From assembly GCA_003488105.1 (NCBI GenBank), contig DNMS01000027.1:1-14361 (forward strand): a stretch of DNA of 14,361 bases. The letters run 5' to 3'. Each line of letters begins with the position of its first letter. Position 1 is the first letter of the stretch. Origin of the DNA: Rhodospirillaceae bacterium. GTDB lineage: Bacteria; Pseudomonadota; Alphaproteobacteria; Rhodospirillales_A; Casp-alpha2. The notes under the pieces were generated by a model. That model saw nothing but the letters and a program-made list of their open reading frames with translations, was not told the origin of the DNA and made no database searches. The position numbers and the translations under genes are program-made. Positions 7,164 through 13,809 of the stretch are shown in pieces.

Positions 7164-8309
7164 TTACTCGACCGGCGGGGCCGGTGGTGGCTGGAAGATT
7201 TCCGGCGCGTCGTCGCCCGGCAGGCTTTCCACATAAATCGATTGGCTCGGGAAGGCAAAGGCCGCCCCGGCACCGTGGACAATATCCATGACCTTGTAGG
7301 CCAGGTGTTCCTTGATCTCCAGATACTCGCCCCACTTCGTCGTGATGGTGAAGCAATAGACCATGATGTTGATGGAGGAATCGCCGAAACTGTCGATTCG
7401 CACAAAGGTCGAGACATCCGTGGCTGGTGCGAACTCTGGCGTTTCCTCGAGATAGGCCGCGATCTGGTCGCGGATCACGCGCAACTGGTCGACCGAGGTG
7501 CGGTATTCGACCCCGATCAGCCATTTGATGCGGCGATGGGTCATGGCGGTGAAGTTGATGACTGCCGTGTCCGACAACTGGGAATTGGGCACCATGACCG
7601 GCGCCTTGTCGAACCGGCGAACCATGGTGGAGCGGAATCCGATGGTTTCGACATGGCCTTCGACCACGCCTTCGACATGGATCCAATCGCCCTTGTGGAA
7701 GCGTTTTTCGGCCAGGATCAACAGGCCCGCGATCAGGTTCTTGAACAGGTCCTGCGCGCCCAGCGCCACGGCGACCCCGATCAGGCCGAACCCGGCAATG
7801 ATCGGGCCGACCTTGATGCCCCAGATTTCCAACACCGCCGCCGCGCCGATGATGAACACCAACACGCGGATCGCACGCGCCATCCATTCCACCAGTTCCG
7901 TGGAAAAGATCCGGTCGAGGCGATGGAGAAGCACGCTCAAGGGATCGACGGCCCGGTAAAGCGCCCAGAAAATGGTGAAGGCAATCAGCGAGCGCACCAG
8001 GTTCGACGCCATCTGGTCGGGCGTGCCCGCGAGTTTGAGGACCTGGAAGGCGAAGAACAGGCCCATGACCACGGGCACGAAGCGGACCGGCGGTTCGATA
8101 GCGGCCAGAATCTGGTCGTCCAGGGTCCAGGGCGTGCGCTTGGTCATCATGCGCAGCCAACCCATGAGGAAGCGGGTCAACAGACCGCGCAACATCAGGA
8201 AGACGAGGAAAATCCCCAGGGCGGCGGCCATGCGGCCGACGTCGATGCCGATCACGCCGTGCTGCCACACGTCGACAACCAGATTCCAGAACTCGGTCAT
8301 GTCTTTCAT
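7164..8309 (-). CDS. MscS-family mechanosensitive ion channel
   Basis: A 381-aa inner-membrane protein. About five hydrophobic helices are visible near residues 25-45, 72-92, 105-125, 145-165 and 168-200. The last is the Gly/Ala-rich pore helix with IAGFGLIGVAVALGAQDL, continuing to FKNLIAGLLILAEKRFHKGDWI. After it come the beta domain (EGHVETIGFRSTMVRR, VMVPNSQL) and the alpha/beta cytoplasmic domain. These are the standard features of small-conductance channels that release solutes on hypo-osmotic shock. The C-terminus ends in a Pro-rich tail, PPPAPPVE. The start is uncertain: ATG at 8309 or the in-frame ATG at 8300. A good -10-like TACAAT lies just upstream at 8326-8321, which would give a very short leader to 8309. 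The arsC-like gene follows 25 bp downstream. The exact subfamily and ion selectivity are not predictable. Confidence 0.92.
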   Translation of the reverse strand: MKDMTEFWNLVVDVWQHGVIGIDVGRMAAALGIFLVFLMLRGLLTRFLMGWLRMMTKRTPWTLDDQILAAIEPPVRFVPVVMGLFFAFQVLKLAGTPDQMASNLVRSLIAFTIFWALYRAVDPLSVLLHRLDRIFSTELVEWMARAIRVLVFIIGAAAVLEIWGIKVGPIIAGFGLIGVAVALGAQDLFKNLIAGLLILAEKRFHKGDWIHVEGVVEGHVETIGFRSTMVRRFDKAPVMVPNSQLSDTAVINFTAMTHRRIKWLIGVEYRTSVDQLRVIRDQIAAYLEETPEFAPATDVSTFVRIDSFGDSSINIMVYCFTITTKWGEYLEIKEHLAYKVMDIVHGAGAAFAFPSQSIYVESLPGDDAPEIFQPPPAPPVE

Positions 8310-8320
8310 AACAGTTGTTT

Positions 8321-8326
8321 ATTGTA
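8321..8326 (-). promoter_or_regulatory. Possible -10 box for the mscS-arsC transcript
   Basis: Read on the minus strand, the hexamer is TACAAT, one base from the sigma-70 -10 consensus. It is 12-21 bp before the two candidate mscS start codons. No good -35 hexamer stands 16-18 bp upstream. On the plus strand the same 113-bp divergent gap has TTGACT at 8339-8344, a good -35 match, but with only TAAAAC (8360-8365) after a 15-bp spacer for the secreted-protein gene. Both calls are tentative. Confidence 0.3.
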
Positions 8327-8422
8327 TGTTGGGGCTGCTTGACTAGACTGTTGCCCGGATAAAACTGCTTCTTGGGGGCGAGGGCGGGGTCGTCCCGCAC
8401 TGTGACAACCAAGGGGAGCCGA

Positions 8423-9193
8423 ATGGGCCTGTCCCGTACTACTGCATTTGTGGCAGCCCTGATCGGGGCCATGGCCTCGTCGTCTTCCGCATGGGCTTCG
8501 GCCTGCATCGCCTCGAAGGGCGGGGAAGCGCCGGTCCCCTACACGTCGCCGGCCGAGAGCGCCAATTTTGTCTACAAGATCACCTATAATCCCCATTCCA
8601 GGACTCCGGACGTCTCTCATCGGCGGTTCCGTGTCAAATCCATCACCGGTGATAAGGTCCGCTGGTATCGGGAGCCCATGCATGGCAAAGGCCCCATTCA
8701 GGATGTCACCTTGTACCGCGCCTTTGCCGGGGTTGCCGCTGGCGGCGGGTGGGAGTTCAAGTTCGATGCGGCCATCTACGACACGCTGTGGCCGCTGAAA
8801 CAGGGAAACAGTGTCGACTACGTGGCCGACGCCATCCAGAACGGCGAGTTGAAGTTCAAGCAGCGCATTCAAATCTGTGTCCGCGGGTCGAAGACCCTGA
8901 AACTGTCGGCGGGCGATTTCCAGGCGCATTTGGTCGATATCACCATCAGCCTTTTTGACGCGGTTAAGGAACAGCCGTGGGACCGGCTTGAGACCAGTGC
9001 ATGGTACGTGCCCAAGTTCGGTACGGCGCTGTTGATGGACGATCATTTCTACAAAAAGAACAAGACGGTGCTGACGCAACGGCGCGAGGCGGTCGAGACG
9101 CCCAGCCCCGTCAGCGTCAAGAAAATGGAAAGCGAACGGCCCGCCGAAGCGGCCCCGCCGAATTTCCAGTTCCCGGGCATCAACACCAAATAG
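8423..9193 (+). CDS. Secreted hypothetical protein, distantly DUF3108-like
   Basis: A 256-aa exported protein of unknown function. The start chosen is the ATG at 8423 because AAGGGGAG (8411-8418) precedes it at good spacing and because a signal peptide then begins at once (MGLSRTTAFVAALIGAMA, cleavage near residues 24-27, WASA|C). The frame is open upstream to a TTG at 8372, but that start would bury the signal peptide. The mature part is beta-rich with WPLKQG (123-128), SAGDFQAHLVDI (162-173) and WYVPKFGTALL (194-204). The order WPL..G, aGdF.a, WY.P..G resembles beta-barrel-like periplasmic proteins of the DUF3108 type, which is a weak inference. Cys28 and Cys152 could pair. The C-terminal 40 residues are polar and low complexity. 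It is divergent from mscS and converges on the ATP-grasp gene (21 bp between stops). Confidence 0.78.
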   Translation: MGLSRTTAFVAALIGAMASSSSAWASACIASKGGEAPVPYTSPAESANFVYKITYNPHSRTPDVSHRRFRVKSITGDKVRWYREPMHGKGPIQDVTLYRAFAGVAAGGGWEFKFDAAIYDTLWPLKQGNSVDYVADAIQNGELKFKQRIQICVRGSKTLKLSAGDFQAHLVDITISLFDAVKEQPWDRLETSAWYVPKFGTALLMDDHFYKKNKTVLTQRREAVETPSPVSVKKMESERPAEAAPPNFQFPGINTK

Positions 9194-9214
9194 GCTGTCG
9201 AGGTTGGTTCAGGG

Positions 9215-10192
9215 TTAGGTCAGGGCCGCCGGACGGGGGGTGAAATTTTCCCTGGCGAAGGCGACACGACTTGTAACCTCGGCCAGGGTATCCGGCGCCG
9301 ATTGTAATCGGGCCTCCACCTTGGCAAGCCGCAGGCCCAGGCCCTCGCCGTTGGCGATCTGAATGCTTAGGCCCGGGCGGGCGTTCAATTCCAGCATCAC
9401 CGGCCCGCGTTCGGAATCCAACACCATGTCGATGCCCTGATAGCCCAGATGGGTCAGGTCGAACGACCGTGCCGCATGGTGCAATAGGATATCCCAATGG
9501 GGGATCTGCACATCCGACACGGGGGCGCCCGTATCGGGATGGGTGGTGATGATGCGGTCGTGCCACACGGCATTCAGGGTCCGGCCCGATGTCATGTCGA
9601 TGCCGGCGCCGATGGCGCCCTGGTGCAAATTGGCCTTGCCCGACGATTGTTCGGTCGGCAGGCGGGTCATGGCCATCACCGGCACGCCTTGGAACACGAT
9701 GATGCGGATGTCCGGCACGCCCTGAAAGGCGATGTGCTTGAACAATGGATCGAAACGGATGCGGTATTCGATCAGCGCCTTGTCCGGTTGGCCGCCCAGG
9801 GAAAAGGTTCCGGCCAGGATATTGTTGATGTGAAAGCGCATTTCGTCCGCCGACATGACGGTGCCGTTCGCCAGGCGGAACCCGCCGCCGTCGCGGCCCA
9901 CGACCACAAGAATCCCGTCGCCGCCGCTGCCTTCGGCCGGTTTGACCACGAAATCCTCATGATCCCGGACGATGGCGTCGAAGGTGCGGACTTCGTGCGG
10001 ATATTCGATGACACCGAACAGGGGCGGCACGGCGATGCCGGCGGCCTCGGCCAGGCGCTTGGATTTCAGCTTATCGTCGACCAGGGGGAAATACCTGCGC
10101 TGATTGTGGACCAATTGGTACTCCGCATTGCGCCAGTTGAGGCCGAGAACCCCGTTGGCGCGAAGGCGCCGGTAAAGATCGACAATCTCCAT
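9215..10192 (-). CDS. RimK-related ATP-grasp ligase (alpha-L-glutamate ligase-like)
   Basis: A 325-aa cytoplasmic ATP-grasp enzyme of the group annotated as alpha-L-glutamate ligase-like (relatives of RimK). It would activate a carboxylate as acyl phosphate and join it to an amine. Visible landmarks: GLNWRNAEYQLVHNQRRYFP (17-36), DDKLKSK (39-45), the ATP-binding FVVKPAEGSGGDGI (81-94), PDIRIIVFQG (160-169), KANLHQGAIGAGID (186-199), GIDMVLD (253-259) and the metal-binding ELNARPGL (268-275). Length is typical. The ATG at 10192 starts 1 bp after the stop of the transglutaminase-like membrane gene, so translation is probably coupled. With the retropepsin-like protease upstream this forms a known type of three-gene set. 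The substrate is not known; glutamate is only a family default. No ribosomal-modification context (rpsF and similar) is present. Confidence 0.9.
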   Translation of the reverse strand: MEIVDLYRRLRANGVLGLNWRNAEYQLVHNQRRYFPLVDDKLKSKRLAEAAGIAVPPLFGVIEYPHEVRTFDAIVRDHEDFVVKPAEGSGGDGILVVVGRDGGGFRLANGTVMSADEMRFHINNILAGTFSLGGQPDKALIEYRIRFDPLFKHIAFQGVPDIRIIVFQGVPVMAMTRLPTEQSSGKANLHQGAIGAGIDMTSGRTLNAVWHDRIITTHPDTGAPVSDVQIPHWDILLHHAARSFDLTHLGYQGIDMVLDSERGPVMLELNARPGLSIQIANGEGLGLRLAKVEARLQSAPDTLAEVTSRVAFARENFTPRPAALT

Positions 10193-10193
10193 C

Positions 10194-11723
10194 CTAAGGC
10201 TGCCTACCCGCGAGCGGCCTGAAACGGTAAAGCTCCGTCAGACGGTAGCCGGAATAGCGGCCCAGCAGCAGCACCGCCGCCAACACCACCAACAGCAGTT
10301 CCGGGAATTGGAAGAACAGGTGTTCGACCAGCGGATGGCTCATCAACAGGTAGCAGACCGTGGCCATGACCAAACTGCCGACCCCCTGTTGCACGGCGTC
10401 GCGGGGGCCGCGCTCGTCCCAGATCACGGACATGCGTTCCACCGTCATGGTCAGGATGACCATGGGGAACAGGGCGACCGACAGGCCGCCGGCGAGACCC
10501 AGTTGGGCGCTGGCGACGCTGAGCACGGCCATGGCCCCGACCACCACGATCAGCACGGCCGCCAGGCGCGGCACGACGAGCAGGCGCAAGTTCTCCATCC
10601 ACAGGCGGATCGCCAGGCCGATGGCGACGATCACGGTGAATAGAACGATGCCCCACAGAAGCTGCGTTTCACGGAACGCCAGGGCGATCAGCACGGGCAT
10701 GAAGGTGCCGAAGCTTTTCAGCCCGATCACGTTGCGCAGGACGACCAGCAGCAACACCCCCAACGGCACCACCAGCAACACGCGGTAAACTTGCTGCACT
10801 TCCAGCGGCAGGGACGTCAGGGCCGAGGTCACAAGGTTCTTTGCCTGGGTGCGGTCCTGCGACAGGCTGTCGACGATGGACTGGTCCGCCGCCCGCTCGA
10901 CCGTGATGCGCAGCTTGGGAAGGCTGCCGCCGTCGACCTGGGCCAGCTTGGCCGCGCCCCGCCACCAGGGGAACCAGCTTGCCGGGACCTGCGGGGCCGC
11001 CGGGTCGGCGGTCATGCGCCGCCAGGCGCCGGCTTCGGCGACCTCCAGCCAATGGACCGTGTGCACGGTCTTCTGCCCCTCGGCCAGGGCGATGCCGTGG
11101 ACCGATCGCGCCTGAATCCCGCCCAAGGCCAGCACGCCGGCCGCGACATCGACAATACGCTCCGTACCGGCGCTTTTGCCCAGCAGACTGCGCGCCGCGT
11201 CGTCCGGGTCCGCCGCCGCCAGTCGCCTGATCAGGGCCTCCGCCATGTCGGCCGCGGTTTTCCCCTCGCCGCGAATCTGGTCGAGCAGAGCCCGCGCCGC
11301 GACCAGGCGCAGACCCTTCCACGGCGGCGGCTGGACCGGTGCCGGTTCGGCCACGGGCGGCGTGGCGGGCGGTTCCGCCCGGTGGATCAAAAATCGGAAA
11401 TAGACCGTCTGCGGTCCCTTGGCCTGACGCCGGGTCAGGCGGGCCATGCGGCCGTCGGGCGTGAGATCCGTGGTCAGGGCATAGCCGCGCGACACGAAAC
11501 TTTGGTCGAGAATCGTATAGGTCCGGGTGTTGCGCGGAATGAACAGGCGCACGGTTGCCGGACCGCCGGCGGCCTGAAAGGCGACCCGGGTTTCGACGGC
11601 CCAATTGTCCGGCGCGTCGCCGGGACTTAGGGGGAATTCGAGGGCCAGGACCTTGTAGGCAAACAGCGCCAGCCCCGCCGCCGCGAACAGGGCGGCCAGG
11701 ACATAGACCGTGCGGTTCCTCAT
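10194..11723 (-). CDS. Membrane protein: inactive transglutaminase-like domain plus seven-helix region
   Basis: A 509-aa inner-membrane protein. A first helix (residues 7-27) leads to a periplasmic part with a beta domain (about 40-115), a Pro-rich linker (117-136) and a transglutaminase-like domain (about 140-250). That domain keeps the GIQARSVHG strand, HWLEV (H224) and MTADP (D240), but has no cysteine at all: the position expected for the catalytic Cys is near T187, and the only Cys in the protein is C457 in a membrane helix. From about 310 to 490 there are around seven hydrophobic segments with charged loops (SFGTFMP, MTVERMSVIWDERGPRDA). This matches the family described as inactive transglutaminase fused to seven transmembrane helices. 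The ATG at 11723 overlaps the protease stop by 4 bp. A binding or scaffolding role for the periplasmic domain is inferred. Confidence 0.9.
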   Translation of the reverse strand: MRNRTVYVLAALFAAAGLALFAYKVLALEFPLSPGDAPDNWAVETRVAFQAAGGPATVRLFIPRNTRTYTILDQSFVSRGYALTTDLTPDGRMARLTRRQAKGPQTVYFRFLIHRAEPPATPPVAEPAPVQPPPWKGLRLVAARALLDQIRGEGKTAADMAEALIRRLAAADPDDAARSLLGKSAGTERIVDVAAGVLALGGIQARSVHGIALAEGQKTVHTVHWLEVAEAGAWRRMTADPAAPQVPASWFPWWRGAAKLAQVDGGSLPKLRITVERAADQSIVDSLSQDRTQAKNLVTSALTSLPLEVQQVYRVLLVVPLGVLLLVVLRNVIGLKSFGTFMPVLIALAFRETQLLWGIVLFTVIVAIGLAIRLWMENLRLLVVPRLAAVLIVVVGAMAVLSVASAQLGLAGGLSVALFPMVILTMTVERMSVIWDERGPRDAVQQGVGSLVMATVCYLLMSHPLVEHLFFQFPELLLVVLAAVLLLGRYSGYRLTELYRFRPLAGRQP

Positions 11724-12226
11724 TTTGCGGCCTCGTCGCAGGTGGGGTGGGTCAGGCCCGATTGCGATACGTCGACCACATAGGCACCGGTGAGGAAACT
11801 CGCCCCCAGCAGCATGCGGTAAGTCAGCTTGGGCCGCTCAGCCAGGTTGACCTCGACCGCGCGGGCGATGTCGCCGACGCAAAGGGTCATCAAGACCACC
11901 GGACGGTTCTGCGTACTGCCGGCGCGGTGTATCTCGGCCATGCGATGCAGTGGCCGTTCCAGGGTTCGGCGGCCGCCGTTGTCGAGCCGCAGGGTGAAAC
12001 GGATCCAGGCCACCCCCTCGCGCTCGAAGGTCTGCCAGTCCCGGGTGTCGAGGGATGAATTCTCGGCCCCCGTGTCAACCTTGGCGCGGATGTCGATGGC
12101 TTCCGGTTGAATGCGGACGGTTTCGATCAGGCCGGTGGTTTTCAGCGCGCCGTCCGCCTGAACGGATGCGGCGCCTGTCATCAGGGCGGCCCAGAGCCCG
12201 AAAATTACCGGCATGCGTGGCGTCAT
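11720..12226 (-). CDS. Periplasmic retropepsin-like aspartic protease (RimK/LysX-associated family)
   Basis: A 168-aa exported protein of the family often annotated as ATP-dependent zinc protease or RimB-like retropepsin. Residues 1-24 are a signal peptide (ending VQA|DG). The key motif AKVDTGAENSSLDT (48-61) contains the aspartic protease triad D51-T52-G53, and RMLLGASFLTGAYVVDVS (137-154) matches the conserved C-terminal strand in which hydrophobic residues precede the LLG turn. Such proteins act as dimers, because one chain gives only one catalytic Asp. The old zinc-protease label is doubtful, since no HExxH is present. The ATG at 12226 has GGGAGGGA upstream; a second ATG at residue 5 is possible. 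Its last 4 bp overlap the transglutaminase-like gene. It probably cuts or trims a periplasmic peptide; the target is unknown. Confidence 0.88.
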   Translation of the reverse strand: MTPRMPVIFGLWAALMTGAASVQADGALKTTGLIETVRIQPEAIDIRAKVDTGAENSSLDTRDWQTFEREGVAWIRFTLRLDNGGRRTLERPLHRMAEIHRAGSTQNRPVVLMTLCVGDIARAVEVNLAERPKLTYRMLLGASFLTGAYVVDVSQSGLTHPTCDEAAK

Positions 12227-12285
12227 CCGTCCCTCCCGGACCGGTCTCAGGCCATTGTTCCCGAATTCCGGGCCGGCGGCAAACC

Positions 12286-12987
12286 CTAGACGTCGTCGAG
12301 CATCCGGGTCAGGTCATCGACGGTCTCGGCCTCGATCACGCGCCGCGCCGTGTCGTAATCGAACCCAGCGCGGGCCAGGGTCGCCAGGTCCTTGTCGCGC
12401 CGCTCCGCCCGCTTGTCCGGGGCGGCATAGGGGCCCAGCCGGCGGCGCCGGGCCAGGGCGGCGGCGGCGGCCAGGTCGGCGTCATTGGGGGCCGCGGCGG
12501 CGGCGGTCGTGGCGGCCTCGGCGGCGGCCGCCGCATTGTCATAGGTGGTCTGGGCGGCGGTCAGGGATTGTGTGGCCGACGACACGGCGGCATCCGTCGC
12601 GGCGGCCGATTTCTCGGCGGCCAGGGCGGCGGCCTTGTCGGCGGCCAATTGATCCTCCGCCCCGCCCAGGTAGGCGGTCAGATCCTTGGTCACGTTGAAT
12701 TCGAACACGTCCGGCAGAACCATCTTGAAGCCGCCCGACAGGTCGGCCGGGGCCACGGCCTTGCCGCGCGCGTCGACGCCGGGCTTGTAGGCGACGTCGC
12801 CGCTGGGCTGATGGCGAAGCACACGGCGGCAGTCCCGTTTGGTGATCCGCGCCTTGGCGGCGGGCGGCGGCGCTTCCGGGGCGGCACCCGGCGGTGTTTG
12901 CGCGGCGGCGGGGCCGGCCGACAGAACCGCCGCCAGAACGGCGGCCGCCAGCGAACAGGATGCGTATCTTAATGCCGTCATGTCCAT
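12286..12987 (-). CDS. Secreted Ala-rich helical protein of unknown function
   Basis: A 233-aa exported protein. I place the start at the ATG at 12987 because the frame's earlier part (back to 13110) has no signal-like sequence, whereas from here MDMTALRYASCSLAAAV opens a clear signal peptide with cleavage near AAA|QTPP (29/30). ATG 12981 is an equal alternative. The mature protein has a Pro/Ala linker (30-46), a conserved-looking globular stretch with DCRRVLRHQPSGDVAYKPG and PADLSGGFKMVLPDVFEFNV (about 50-105), then a long Ala-rich probable coiled coil (108-180), and a charged C-terminal helical pair (190-233) containing LARAGFDYDTARRVIEAE. I do not recognise a named family, although the GDVAYKPGVD part recalls unannotated Rhodospirillales proteins. 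It lies 59 bp upstream of the protease gene on the same strand and may share its transcript. A periplasmic or surface partner role is speculative. Confidence 0.72.
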   Translation of the reverse strand: MDMTALRYASCSLAAAVLAAVLSAGPAAAQTPPGAAPEAPPPAAKARITKRDCRRVLRHQPSGDVAYKPGVDARGKAVAPADLSGGFKMVLPDVFEFNVTKDLTAYLGGAEDQLAADKAAALAAEKSAAATDAAVSSATQSLTAAQTTYDNAAAAAEAATTAAAAAPNDADLAAAAALARRRRLGPYAAPDKRAERRDKDLATLARAGFDYDTARRVIEAETVDDLTRMLDDV

Positions 12988-13245
12988 GTGTCCGTTGCCT
13001 GTCCCTGGCCCGATTGCGGCCATTTTCCCCGGATCCCGTATCGATTCCGTTAACGCCGAACGCCCCTTCCGCGCCGCCCGGCACAAGATATATGGGCACG
13101 AATTCAACAATTTACATCACTGAGCGGCTGACCCTGGAAAAAGTGAACAACGAACCATATGATAGGGTGATAATATTAACCATACCCCCCTCCGTTGGAT
13201 GCTTGTTGGATGCGTGGGGAGGAATGTGGATAAAGGGGAGCAACG
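12988..13245. other. 258-bp divergent intergenic region, AT-rich with a short tandem repeat
   Basis: It holds the control region for the Ala-rich protein (-) and the small membrane-anchored protein (+). Bases 13140-13185 are clearly more AT-rich than the rest of the window, with GATAATATTAAC at 13169-13180 as a possible -10 region for the plus strand, but no -35 hexamer at proper spacing. GTTGGATGC occurs twice, at 13194-13202 and 13205-13213, an 11-bp period that could be an activator or repressor site. No RNA gene or ORF with coding character was seen. Confidence 0.35.
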
Positions 13246-13722
13246 GTGAACCTCTATGTTGCAGGGGCCGCTCTTGGCACCACGATGACAGCGGCCGTCA
13301 CCGCTGTTTGGATTCTCGGTCCGGGTGGCTCGATCGACGGCGTCGGCGCGCAATCGGCGGCGCGCGGCGGCCAGGTCTATGACATGCAGGTCTCGCCCTA
13401 TTTGGCGCGGGTCGATTACCAGGGCGGATCGTCGGCCCTGGTACCCATTTCCATCGCCTTCCGGGTGACCGATAAGCAGGCGGGGACCGAGTTCTGCCGT
13501 GACCTCGCGCGCATCCAGATGGAAGTCAAATCCTTCATGCAGACCAATGTGCGGGGGCCGTTCTCCTGGCCGAACATCGCCGCTTCGGGCCTGGACAAGC
13601 AACTGGCCGACCGCGTCAACAGCGCCCTCGGCCGCCATGTTGTCGACCGTGTATTCATGGCCGCAGGCGACCAGGGCGTGGGCGAACGCCCGGTCAACTG
13701 CGCCCGCTTGGCGCGGATGTAG
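13246..13722 (+). CDS. Small membrane-anchored periplasmic protein, possibly FliL-like
   Basis: A 158-aa protein. The start is GTG at 13246, chosen because AAGGGGAG (13233-13240) stands 5 nt upstream. A single hydrophobic segment (about residues 4-25) should anchor it in the inner membrane or act as a signal. The rest looks periplasmic: a beta stretch (VYDMQVSPYLARVDYQGG and ALVPISIAFRVTDK, 44-77), a helix (CRDLARIQMEVKSFMQTNV, 84-102) and another helix (GLDKQLADRVNSALGRHV, 115-132) running into a strand (VDRVFMAAGDQ). This order, with a late helix before a final V-x-x-V-F strand, is similar in outline to FliL or stomatin-like domains, but identity cannot be judged by eye. Cys84 and Cys152 may pair. 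The stop is 87 bp before guaA on the same strand. No flagellar genes are nearby, so I leave the function open. Confidence 0.7.
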   Translation: MNLYVAGAALGTTMTAAVTAVWILGPGGSIDGVGAQSAARGGQVYDMQVSPYLARVDYQGGSSALVPISIAFRVTDKQAGTEFCRDLARIQMEVKSFMQTNVRGPFSWPNIAASGLDKQLADRVNSALGRHVVDRVFMAAGDQGVGERPVNCARLARM

Positions 13723-13809
13723 CCCGGCGCCTTCCGCAACCGCATTTTTCCGGTGTATCAGGACATCTCCGGGCGTGACTCACGGATGGGTTCGCGATAG
13801 AAGCACCCC

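Noticed and set aside
7125..8342. Long open frame on the plus strand opposite the mscS gene (405 codons)
   Set aside because: The minus-strand MscS motifs are unmistakable; the plus-strand product is Asp/His/Gln-rich and without recognisable domain.
8372..8422. TTG-initiated extension of the secreted protein
   Set aside because: A strong ribosome site directly precedes the ATG at 8423, and the extension would place 17 polar residues before the signal peptide.
7009..8508. 499-codon minus-strand frame overlapping mscS and arsC in another phase
   Set aside because: It is out of phase with both real genes, Arg/Pro/Gly-rich, and has no conserved motif.
12440..12560. GCC/GGC trinucleotide run as a possible tandem repeat or CRISPR-like array
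   Set aside because: It is irregular and explained by alanine codons in the helical part of the Ala-rich protein; no spaced repeat units exist.
12988..13110. N-terminal 41-residue extension of the Ala-rich protein
   Set aside because: It carries no signal or motif, and a clear signal peptide begins at the ATG at 12987.
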